DNA of 5,534 nt from DAOVRL01 sp964459805 (GCA_964459805.1 CAYWOD010000226.1:1-5534), one strand, 5' to 3'. Shown: positions 1 through 5,237, numbered from the stretch's first letter. Numbers and translations are program-made. Notes: a model not told the origin generated them from the letters alone.

Positions 1-406
1 GGGCTACCGCACCGCCTGTTATGCTGGCGCAACGGGTTCCACCATCGGCGTCTATGACATCGCAGTCCACGTAAATCGAGTTGGGGCCGATGGCCTCCAT
101 GTCAACAACGGAGCGCAGGCTACGGCCAATCAAACGCTGAATTTCAACTCCACGTGAGTCAACTCTGCCGCCCGAGGGGCGAGATTTACGGCTGTCTGTT
201 GAGCCAGGTAGCATGTTGTATTCGCTGGTTACCCATCCGCCGGGAAGTTCCTGCTCGACTTTCCAGCGCGGTGCTCCGGGTTGAACGGACGCACTGCATA
301 ATACTCGGGTGTTGCCAAAACCGATGAGCACCGAGCCTTTTGGGTGTTTCTGGAAGCCGATATCGAAGGATAGGTTGCGGAGTTCGTCGTGTGCGCGTAG
401 AGTCAT
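1..406 (-). CDS. rph: Ribonuclease PH, N-terminal part (cut by window edge)
   Basis: Phosphate-dependent 3'-5' exoribonuclease that trims tRNA 3' ends. I translated the minus strand from the ATG at 404-406; about 135 residues are present of a family length near 240, and the rest lies beyond position 1. Family landmarks appear in order: GFQKHPKGSVL (17-27), GNTRVLCSAS (31-40), GWVTSEYNMLP (57-67), EIQRLIGRSLR (88-98), and VDCDVIDADGGTRCASITGG (113-132). The last contains the T124-R125 pair that in this family contacts phosphate. The sequence is of the bacterial rph type rather than archaeal exosome Rrp41. The start is supported by GAGGT on the minus strand, eight bases before the ATG. One oddity: family members normally begin with an R-x-D-G-R motif, while this protein reads MTLRAHDELR, as if about three residues were missing. 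G+C is clearly higher than in the DNA to its right. Confidence 0.93.
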   Translation of the reverse strand, partial: MTLRAHDELRNLSFDIGFQKHPKGSVLIGFGNTRVLCSASVQPGAPRWKVEQELPGGWVTSEYNMLPGSTDSRKSRPSGGRVDSRGVEIQRLIGRSLRSVVDMEAIGPNSIYVDCDVIDADGGTRCASITGGAVA

Positions 407-446
407 AGTAATTAACCTCAATAAGTTCTAGTTAATTGTTGAGGAT

Positions 447-461
447 ACGCGCGCGTTTTTT
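447..461. other. Alternating CG palindrome next to a T tract
   Basis: ACGCGCGCGT at 447-456 is a perfect 10-base palindrome that runs into six T (456-461). It lies about 40 bases upstream of the rph start. Read on the plus strand it vaguely resembles a terminator, but the hairpin would have only three pairs around a four-base loop, so I do not call it one. It could be a protein-binding site or a short Z-DNA-prone tract. The function is unknown. Confidence 0.25.
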
Positions 462-550
462 CAGATCCGTTGATGAATTAATGATAACTGTTTGCCTCAC
501 ACCGTTGATATACGGGTCTGGTGGAAATCTATTTGAAATGACACAATTTT

Positions 551-592
551 CCGTGGGTTCGAACCCCACCCCACCCCACCCCCCCCGCACCA
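551..592 (+). pseudogene. tRNA-Leu-like 3' end (T arm, acceptor strand, CCA): left att-like copy
   Basis: A perfect T arm is visible: stem GTGGG (553-557), loop TTCGAAC (558-564), stem CCCAC (565-569). The acceptor 3' strand CCCCCGC (582-588), discriminator A589 and encoded CCA (590-592) follow. A normal tRNA has nothing between the T stem and the acceptor strand; here 12 extra bases (570-581) continue a CCCCA repeat. The GCGGGGG/CCCCCGC acceptor type and GTGGG T stem fit tRNA-Leu best, but the amino acid cannot be proved because no D arm, anticodon arm or 5' acceptor strand is recognisable upstream (407-550). It is therefore a fragment, not a working tRNA. It shares GGGTT, GAACCCCACC and CCCCGCACCAT with the copy ending at 4591, in the same orientation. 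Confidence 0.7.
564..586 (-). repeat. CCCCA repeat; G-quadruplex motif on the minus strand
   Basis: The plus strand reads C4-A-C4-A-C4-A-C8. The minus strand therefore has four G runs of at least four bases, separated by single T residues. Short single-base loops are the pattern that favours very stable parallel G-quadruplexes. The repeat appears to have grown out of the CCCC-A of the tRNA T-stem/acceptor junction, since the matching place at 4575-4585 has no extra units. Confidence 0.75.
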
Positions 593-681
593 TCTTGTTC
601 TGGTGTCTACTGGTGGGTATTTTGGGATTAAAATTTCTTGGTGTGAGAGGGTGTGAGGTTTTATTATTTCGTAATACTATT

Positions 682-705
682 TAAAAAAGGAAAAAAATTG
701 TTTTT
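682..705 (-). terminator. T-rich minus-strand terminator candidate
   Basis: Read on the minus strand this is an A5-CAA-T-rich segment: seven T (697-691), CC, then six T (688-683), preceded by a weak A/T hairpin (693-705). It lies just downstream of the decayed gene at 728-933 and the membrane protein gene before it, so it would end that minus-strand transcript. T-tract termination without a strong stem is common in archaea; bacterial factor-independent terminators would normally have a G+C-rich stem, which is missing here. Confidence 0.4.
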
Positions 706-727
706 AATTATATAAACGCCTAATTGG

Positions 728-933
728 TTAAATCACTATCTGGAAACGTTTTCCAATAATCTGGATAGAATGATTGATATCTTCTGAATCATACAGAGCC
801 TACTCAACAAACCACTCATAGCTCTTTTTCTTAATGGACTCCTGAAGCTGACCACGAAGATCATTAATCAAAGATTTGAATTATTCAAATATTGAGCAAT
901 CTCTTTTAAAAATGGTAAATCAATGCTAGACAT
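728..933 (-). pseudogene. Decayed small gene (frameshift plus stop), family seen twice in window
   Basis: The minus strand opens with an ATG at 933, only five bases after the stop codon of the membrane protein gene, and reads MSSIDLPFLKEIAQYLNNSN. It then hits a TGA at 871-873. In the neighbouring frame the reading resumes as LINDLRGQLQESIKKKSYEW, then FVE, then a TAG (802-804), then ALYDSEDINHSIQIIGKRF and QIVI before a TAA at 728-730. The resumed part matches a second relic at 2457-2552 (INxLRxQLQxSI, YEWxV), which shows that the frame is real and that a small indel near 873 broke the gene. The intact product would be about 68 residues, acidic and probably helical. I do not recognise the family. 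Its position suggests it was once co-transcribed with the membrane protein gene. Confidence 0.6.
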
Positions 934-938
934 GGTTA

Positions 939-1457
939 TCAATTATTGGCTATCCAGTAATATAGATTTCCTCCACTACACAAAAGTTCACCAACCTCCC
1001 CCCATTCATAGTATATGATAACTAAGTCATCAGAATCTGTATAAATTTTAAATTCATGTCCACAGTCAGCATGTTTTATCATATCTGTCATGACGAATAT
1101 TCGTAAATCTTTGTAAGTACACTTCATCTTCGGGACATCAAAATGTTCAATAAAATCTTCACCCGACAGTGATGGCTCCCTTTGTCTGGTAGATTCTTCA
1201 ATTAATCCTAAGGTTTGAGTATAGAAAAGCACTTCCTGCAGATATGCTTCTTCTGGTGAATCATATTCAGTTAAAGTTTCAGTTTCGCTAGAAGTTTCGG
1301 TTCCAGTTATGGAACTTATAATATCAGTAGTAGATTCTTTAAACTCAGGGTTAATTGTGGCGTATAGTAAAATCAAAAAAACTCCAACTATAACAATAAT
1401 AGCTACAAAGGCATACGAACCAAAATAGACTCCACCTTTCCGAGACTTTAGTTTCAT
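939..1457 (-). CDS. Single-pass membrane protein with extracytoplasmic domain, family unknown
   Basis: 172 residues. The basic N-terminus (MKLKSRKGG) is followed by one hydrophobic segment at about 16-33, rich in I, V, F and L, which should act as a signal anchor with the N-terminus inside. Residues 40-65 are a low-complexity Ser/Thr/Glu linker (ETSSETETLTE), typical of exposed stalks. The C-terminal domain (about 66-172) is acidic and has three cysteines (C113, C132, C160) and several aromatic residues near the end (YYEW, YYW). There are no enzyme motifs that I recognise. The ATG has no clear ribosome binding site; an inverted repeat at 1489-1515 lies 32 bases upstream, and a divergent gene starts at 1607. 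Downstream it runs straight into the decayed small gene. It could be a surface or cell-envelope accessory protein; the function is unknown. Confidence 0.75.
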   Translation of the reverse strand: MKLKSRKGGVYFGSYAFVAIIVIVGVFLILLYATINPEFKESTTDIISSITGTETSSETETLTEYDSPEEAYLQEVLFYTQTLGLIEESTRQREPSLSGEDFIEHFDVPKMKCTYKDLRIFVMTDMIKHADCGHEFKIYTDSDDLVIIYYEWGEVGELLCSGGNLYYWIANN

Positions 1458-1488
1458 ATTCAGTCGTTTGTAATGATTATCTCGTTGG

Positions 1489-1515
1489 ATAAATCTATTT
1501 CTTAAACAGATTTAT
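1489..1515. promoter_or_regulatory. Palindrome between divergent genes, operator or paired TATA candidate
   Basis: ATAAATCT (1489-1496) and AGATTTAT (1508-1515) are perfect inverted copies. Inside them TTT (1498-1500) and AAA (1504-1506) also match, leaving one mismatch and a three-base centre. The site lies 32 bases before the membrane protein ATG (1457) and 91 bases before the divergent gene at 1607. The length and symmetry suit a dimeric repressor. The ATTTAT arms could equally serve as A/T-rich promoter elements facing both ways. Confidence 0.45.
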
Positions 1516-1606
1516 GTGTATTCATCATTGGTTATCTCCTGCGCGTGTATAAGAGTGCCAACAAGTTAAAGTAAACTTATTTAGCAGTTTCTTAGGAAAA
1601 TTACTA

Positions 1607-2419
1607 ATGACTCTGATAATTACTGAGTTATCGCCTCTTGGAATTATTATGGCAGGAGAAACTGCATATACGGTAGATAGTGTTACTAGTCAAGGTATTT
1701 TAAATGAAAGAGCTTTCAAAGGATTAGTCAAAGTAATTCCCGTGCCTAACATTAATGCAGGTTTATCTTATTGGGGCTGGGCTAAGCTGCCTGCCAACGA
1801 TCCTAATGGGGTCTGGATGGATTGGTGGATTTATAACTTCTTGGAGCAAAATAGAGATAGGTATAATTCAATCCATTCTCTTGCTGAACTATTAGAAACT
1901 GAATTAAGAAGAATAGTTCCTATTCTTTCTGAAGAAGAACTTGAACTTCAGCCTTTAGGAAATGGTGGAATACATTTATCTGGATTCACGAATTATGAAG
2001 GAGAAAATGTCCCATGTTTTTGGCATATTCACAATGGAATTTCTCAGACACTTCCTGAAAAAGACTTGAATCCTTTAAGTGTAAATGCGAATTATGATTA
2101 TCCCCCTGAAAGATATTTGGAAACTCGTGGAGCTATGATTCGTAATGGGGATTTTGAATCATATTCTCGTTTTTTTGATGGATATTTAACTCGATATTTA
2201 AGAGAACTAAATAGAGAAATACAGGTTTTAATTCCATTGCCTAATATACTTTCAAGGGCTGAGTTCATCAGAGCGCAAATACGCTTTATTTCAGAATTAT
2301 ATTCTGTAAGTGGAGATATCACAGAAACTGGAATTCAAAGAAGAGTACGAAGTATTAGTGATGAAGTAACACTATTAACAATCACAAGTGATGGAATAAC
2401 TAATTATTTTACTAGATAG
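1607..2419 (+). CDS. Proteasome-like Ntn-hydrolase-fold protein
   Basis: 270 residues. The N-terminus reads MTLIITELSPLGIIMAGETA. This matches the start of the 20S proteasome beta / HslV superfamily: Met removal would expose Thr1, followed by a G-I-I-M-A strand and an acidic residue at mature position 17 (E17), as in archaeal beta subunits. Around mature 37-58 the pattern K-G-L-V-K-V-I-P then A-G-L-S-Y-W-G-W resembles the proteasome 'K-I-x-x-I ... G-x-x-G' strands, but Lys33 itself is not in register (E33). The C-terminus (EVTLLTITSDGI) looks like the closing strand of such folds. At 270 residues it is longer than most beta subunits (about 200). The start is supported by AGGA at 1594-1597, nine bases before the ATG. 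It may be a self-processed hydrolase or an inactive relative; substrate unknown. It stands alone, not in an operon with another subunit or an ATPase. Confidence 0.62.
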   Translation: MTLIITELSPLGIIMAGETAYTVDSVTSQGILNERAFKGLVKVIPVPNINAGLSYWGWAKLPANDPNGVWMDWWIYNFLEQNRDRYNSIHSLAELLETELRRIVPILSEEELELQPLGNGGIHLSGFTNYEGENVPCFWHIHNGISQTLPEKDLNPLSVNANYDYPPERYLETRGAMIRNGDFESYSRFFDGYLTRYLRELNREIQVLIPLPNILSRAEFIRAQIRFISELYSVSGDITETGIQRRVRSISDEVTLLTITSDGITNYFTR

Positions 2420-2428
2420 CTGGAAATA

Positions 2429-2456
2429 GTATAAATACGAAATTCTCGAATTATAC
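2429..2456 (+). terminator. Imperfect inverted repeat after the Ntn-like gene
   Basis: GTATAA (2429-2434) and TTATAC (2451-2456) are perfect inverted copies, and CGA/TCG pair inside them around AATTC, with small unpaired stretches between. It begins ten bases after the TAG of the upstream gene, so it may mark the transcript end. There is no T run after it and the stem is A/T-rich, so it may instead be a binding site or chance. Confidence 0.3.
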
Positions 2457-2552
2457 TTACCCAGCTTCGTCAATCATAGCAACAATCCACTCATAGTTTG
2501 TGTTCACGATTGACTTCTGAAGCTGACAACGAAGCCTGTTAATCATAGAATT
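2457..2552 (-). pseudogene. Second relic of the small gene seen at 728-933
   Basis: The minus strand reads N-S-M-INRLRCQLQKSIVNTNYEWIV and then AMIDEAG before a TAA at 2457-2459. Against the relic at 728-933, it keeps INxLRxQLQxSI, the spacing to YEWxV, and much of the underlying DNA (for example CTGAAGCTGAC and CCACTCATAG on the plus strand). Upstream of N-S the frame soon meets a TAA, and the expected first 20 residues (MSSIDLPFLK...) are absent, so only the middle of the gene survives. A 29-codon reading from the ATG at 2544-2546 exists but is more likely a leftover than a gene. The two copies suggest an old duplication or repeated insertion within the island. Confidence 0.5.
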
Positions 2553-2659
2553 GGTTCCCGTTTACTAAGACATTAGTTCATTGATACAATACAATTGTTC
2601 ATTCCAACGAAAATAAGAAAGAGGTAAAATCCAAATTTCCTCTCTGAGTTGTTTTTACT

Positions 2660-3526
2660 ATGAGTATCTTACCTAATTTACCAAGTTGTGAAAAATATCT
2701 TCGTGCTGAGTGCGAGAAACAAATCACAAGCAAAACGGGAATCGATAGAAGTAAACTGACTCCACAAGATGAAAACGTATGTCTTAAGGACTGTAGACAG
2801 TGCACAAAGTCTTTTCGTATAACTGAAAATGGTCTATTTATTGATAATGTAGCTCTGTTTTGGCATTATTCAGACAAGACGAAACTAAATGATTTCTGTG
2901 CAGGAATAAATGACAAACATGACCAACTAGTGACTCAACCTTATCGTTTTTGCTATAATGAAACAATACTCCCTGACATTGAAACTGCTATTAAAGCAGC
3001 TGATTTCATTTTTACTTGTGAGGTAGCATACGATAACGCTGTAAATGTCTTTTCAACCCGTTTACAAAATAATGTCACTACAACAGATACTTACATTTTA
3101 ACTATCTTCAATAAAGTGCTTCAGAGTAGAGATAAAACAAGAAAAACTATGTGGAATATAATTGAAGAAGGGATAAAGAGACACTTAGTACCACCAAAAA
3201 AAGCATCCAATAATATTGCACCAACAGGCGTAAAACCTCAAACAGCCTATGGAAAAAAGTTTCGTATGGTACATGGGAACCGGTTTAGAACATTAATCAG
3301 AAATGGAAAGTATAATGTGTTGAATACGAATATCGATCTATTCGCGTTTGGGCATTTCCATCTTCAGATGGCAATGTATCGTTATAACACATGGATACTT
3401 CAAACGGGTCATTTTGTTCAATATAGAATGCCTAGAAAGATAGGTTTTCTCTCCCATCTTGGCGCTCCCATGTTTAGAGTACACAACAAGACAGGGAAAA
3501 TCTATCTTGAGATTAATCGTGGATAG
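2660..3526 (+). CDS. Protein with calcineurin-like phosphoesterase C-terminus and Cys-rich N-terminus
   Basis: 288 residues. The C-terminal third carries V-H-G (204-206), D-L-F-A-F-G-H-F-H (226-234) and I-L-Q-T-G-H-F (246-252). This is the ending of metallophosphoesterases: a metal-binding His, then GHxH, then a strand that often reads 'lq.G'. The usual first motifs (D-x-H, G-D-x-x-D, G-N-H-D/E) are not seen anywhere upstream. The N-terminus instead holds clustered cysteines (C10, C18, C41, C45, C48) and a region I do not recognise. An in-frame TGA at 2645-2647 rules out an earlier start, and no good ribosome binding site precedes the ATG. It may be a truncated or chimeric phosphoesterase with an incomplete metal site, or a diverged family. 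It ends with tandem stops TAG TAA and converges on the gene at 3596. Confidence 0.6.
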   Translation: MSILPNLPSCEKYLRAECEKQITSKTGIDRSKLTPQDENVCLKDCRQCTKSFRITENGLFIDNVALFWHYSDKTKLNDFCAGINDKHDQLVTQPYRFCYNETILPDIETAIKAADFIFTCEVAYDNAVNVFSTRLQNNVTTTDTYILTIFNKVLQSRDKTRKTMWNIIEEGIKRHLVPPKKASNNIAPTGVKPQTAYGKKFRMVHGNRFRTLIRNGKYNVLNTNIDLFAFGHFHLQMAMYRYNTWILQTGHFVQYRMPRKIGFLSHLGAPMFRVHNKTGKIYLEINRG

Positions 3527-3595
3527 TAATCAACCATTTATTTGGCGCGCCTCATTTCATTAAATGATTTAATATTTTCAGTGATGTGCTCTGCA
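3527..3595. other. Short spacer between convergent genes
   Basis: Sixty-nine bases separate two converging stop codons. The segment is A/T-rich apart from the palindrome GGCGCGCC (3544-3551). It contains a weak hairpin around ATTTCATTAAAT, and no strong terminator is visible on either strand. Confidence 0.4.
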
Positions 3596-4435
3596 TTATT
3601 GAAAATTCTTAATCCATTTTTCCATAGCTGTTATAGTTTGTTTTCTCTCGTTTATTCTATCTCCGATGAGTCTAATGGCTTTTGTTTTATCTTGAATTAT
3701 TTCTTGATATAACCCATAGTCTTGTGCTATAATGCTTCCTGAGTACCATGCGCCACTGTTAAAATCGATAGGGGAGCATTCTGCTGCTTCGCAGAGATCT
3801 ATAATATATTGCCTTTTTTCGTTTCGTGTGTTTTTCTTTGGTACTTTTTTCATTCTTTTTATAATATCTATTGATTGATCTAACCAAGTATCAATTGGTT
3901 GAAATTCTGTATAATAGTGATTATTTGGAGTCAATTGAAAATGAGCCATATCTCTCAAATACAGTGCAGTGATTTTATGACCCACACCACATATTGAATA
4001 CACAAAACAATATGCTTCACTAATTTTATCTTGTTTAAGGAGCTCGGAAACGTACCCCCAAATGTCAGAGACATCTTTTTCCACTAGTCTCCTTAATACT
4101 CCTTTATCTGCTTTCAGTGGATGATGTGATTCATTCAAGCCTAAGTCAGGGTAGTCGTCGTCTCGAATTTTCTTGCATTGCTTCCATACTTCTTTTACTT
4201 CGTTTGCTGTGACTTTTATATCACTATTAGTGAATACCTTGTCTATTGCTCTTTTCGCTATTGTTCTATAAGCTCTTGGTGACCCTTGTCTTTCAAATGC
4301 GTAGCTAATCAGAAAATCTTCTAATGATTCTTTAGGAGTCTTGGGAATTTCTTTACGCAAGTCTGACCAGAATAGTTCACCAAAACTCGATATATTTCTT
4401 GCAGCTTCTAATTGGGTTGGTAAGAATCCATTCAT
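3596..4435 (-). CDS. HhH-GPD DNA glycosylase-like protein
   Basis: 279 residues, mostly helical. The core C-G-V-G-H-K-I-T-A-L-Y-L-R-D (149-162) has the helix-hairpin-helix pattern of base-excision glycosylases such as Ogg and endonuclease III, which read G-[IV]-G-x-K-x-A. Lys154 falls where bifunctional enzymes keep their catalytic Lys. About 25 residues later F-Q-P-I-D-T-W (178-184) matches the family's 'P-[VI]-D' with the catalytic Asp (D182). A later segment D-F-N-S-G-A-W (224-230) resembles the Asn/Trp element closing this domain in archaeal relatives. The family excises damaged or modified bases by N-glycosylase and often AP-lyase action. Missing [4Fe-4S] cysteines separate it from endonuclease III. 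The first 120 residues show no motif that I know. No ribosome binding site is visible; A/T-rich promoter-like sequence lies at 4440-4480. Repair, or action on modified DNA as part of defence, are both possible. Confidence 0.6.
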   Translation of the reverse strand: MNGFLPTQLEAARNISSFGELFWSDLRKEIPKTPKESLEDFLISYAFERQGSPRAYRTIAKRAIDKVFTNSDIKVTANEVKEVWKQCKKIRDDDYPDLGLNESHHPLKADKGVLRRLVEKDVSDIWGYVSELLKQDKISEAYCFVYSICGVGHKITALYLRDMAHFQLTPNNHYYTEFQPIDTWLDQSIDIIKRMKKVPKKNTRNEKRQYIIDLCEAAECSPIDFNSGAWYSGSIIAQDYGLYQEIIQDKTKAIRLIGDRINERKQTITAMEKWIKNFQ

Positions 4436-4540
4436 GTTCTTATATTATTTTAACTTTTACAAATAGTTTATTGTATAATTCGTAATTACTATTACTGCTT
4501 TTCACATGTATTCTCTTCTTGTTGAAAAAAGGGATGTTAT

Positions 4541-4591
4541 TCGGGGGATAACTCCACGGGACATGGGGTTAGAACCCCACCCCCCGCACCA
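4541..4591 (+). pseudogene. Internally deleted tRNA-Leu-like remnant: right att-like copy
   Basis: CGGGGG (4542-4547) can pair with CCCCCG (4581-4586) as an acceptor stem. A T-arm-like segment (4564-4580), C4587, discriminator A4588 and CCA (4589-4591) complete the 3' end. Only 16 bases separate the 5' acceptor strand from the T arm, so the D and anticodon arms are absent. The T loop reads TTAGAAC instead of TTCGAAC and two T-stem pairs are lost, although TGGGG/CCCCA can pair in a shifted register. It is thus a decayed copy of the same tRNA end seen at 551-592, in the same orientation. The 5' acceptor pairing could be chance in G-rich sequence. Confidence 0.6.
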
Positions 4592-4643
4592 TGATAGCAC
4601 CTTCCTCTAACATCAACTTCCATCAAAGGAACCGTGGCGGAGG

Positions 4644-4664
4644 CCCCGAACAAGTGTATCGGGG
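4644..4664 (+). promoter_or_regulatory. Hairpin in the leader of the cupin gene
   Basis: CCCCGA (4644-4649) and TCGGGG (4659-4664) are perfect inverted copies around a nine-base loop, 95 bases before the preferred cupin start. There is no T run after it. It may structure an mRNA leader or be a binding site; nothing else in 4592-4758 matches a known riboswitch that I can recognise. Confidence 0.3.
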
Positions 4665-4758
4665 GACGGCTCATGAAACCTCGTATCCTGTCACGGATCC
4701 CCAGCAACCATCCCAGGTTAAGCTAAACAGCGGCTTTCATAGGTATCTACGAGTTTCG

Positions 4759-5115
4759 ATGAAGGTTGTTAGATCTAGCCACGCTCCTTCTGAGGAGATG
4801 ACCGGTGGTATATTCACGGGCACTGTAAAGATGACTCCACTCATCAACGCGGACACCGCTGCCAATCAGTTTAGGTCAGCGCTCGTCTACTTCCTGGCTG
4901 GCGTGAGGAACAAGCTACACAGCCACACCCACGAGCAGATATTTTTCGTAACCAAGGGGAAGGGAATAGTCGCCACGGAAGACCATGAACACGTTGTTGA
5001 GCCCGGGGACGTAGTAGTCGTACCGGCGGGAGAGATGCACTGGCACGGTGCTATCGACGACACCGACTTCGAGCGTCTTTACGTGGTGCCCCTGAACGGC
5101 GAGACAGCCTACTAG
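4759..5115 (+). CDS. Small single-domain cupin protein
   Basis: 118 residues from the ATG at 4759. Cupin motif 1 is G-V-R-N-K-L-H-S-H-T-H-E-Q (48-60) with metal-binding H54 and H56, and Q60 in the place often held by Glu. Motif 2 is P-G-D-V-V-V-V-P-A-G-E-M-H-W-H (82-96) with H94. The glycine-rich turn V-T-K-G-K-G (64-69) separates them. This fits the widespread family of small metal-binding cupins annotated 'cupin domain-containing protein'; the substrate is not deducible. An open frame continues upstream to an ATG at 4591, but that ATG begins in the final A of the tRNA CCA end and its 56 extra residues look unlike protein. MKVVR is the usual start of this family, so I chose 4759. No strong ribosome binding site is seen. 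Base composition matches the left flank more than the island. Confidence 0.85.
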   Translation: MKVVRSSHAPSEEMTGGIFTGTVKMTPLINADTAANQFRSALVYFLAGVRNKLHSHTHEQIFFVTKGKGIVATEDHEHVVEPGDVVVVPAGEMHWHGAIDDTDFERLYVVPLNGETAY

Positions 5116-5237
5116 CTTGATTTTAGCTCAGTTTCTTTTCATTAGAATTTATACTGATAAGATAGGAAAAATGGGTACATGATTATAATTTTCTAGTTCC
5201 ATGTAACTATACTCCAGAAATGACTAGCCCCCGGAAA

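Larger units (their letters stand above)
551..4591. mobile_element. AT-rich genomic island bounded by tRNA 3'-end direct repeats
   Basis: Two same-orientation copies of a tRNA-Leu-like 3' end, both finishing at CCGCACCAT, bracket about 4 kb of DNA. The DNA between them is much richer in A+T than rph on the left and the cupin gene on the right. This is what tyrosine integrases leave when they recombine at a tRNA 3' end. It carries a membrane protein, an Ntn-hydrolase-like protein, a phosphoesterase-like protein, a DNA-glycosylase-like protein and two relics of one small gene. Against a simple reading, there is no integrase or replication gene and neither end has a complete tRNA. It may be a degraded or defective element, or one piece of a larger integration hotspot. 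Confidence 0.5.

Noticed and set aside
436..684. 82-codon open frame on the plus strand
   Set aside because: It runs straight through the tRNA 3' end and C-rich repeat (reading HPPRT-like low complexity), has no ribosome binding site and no recognisable domain.
2098..2322. 74-codon open frame on the minus strand
   Set aside because: It lies wholly inside the Ntn-hydrolase-like gene on the other strand and has no features of its own.
728..2552. CRISPR-like repeat
   Set aside because: The two similar 75-base segments are diverged copies of a coding sequence with codon-level similarity, 1.7 kb apart, without regular spacers.
2780..2803. C-x3-C-x2-C (C41, C45, C48) in the phosphoesterase-like protein as a radical SAM motif
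   Set aside because: Spacing matches, but the barrel motifs that should follow are absent and the C-terminus has a different fold signature. A metal-binding cluster remains possible.
2599..2805. 68-codon open frame on the minus strand with a hydrophobic stretch
   Set aside because: It overlaps the start of the gene at 2660 on the opposite strand; the hydrophobic stretch is antisense to charged, A-rich codons.
4541..4700. tmRNA or permuted tmRNA
   Set aside because: The acceptor/T-arm remnant resembles a tmRNA end, but no tag reading frame, pseudoknots or second acceptor half were found nearby, and the copy at 551-592 fits a tRNA-Leu end.
4591..4758. 56-residue N-terminal extension of the cupin protein
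   Set aside because: Its ATG begins in the last base of the tRNA-like CCA end, the extension looks non-protein-like, and the cupin family normally begins at MKVV.
5176..5205. TACATG / CATGTA inverted repeat after the cupin gene
   Set aside because: Six-base arms with a 18-base loop and no T run; likely chance in AT-rich DNA.
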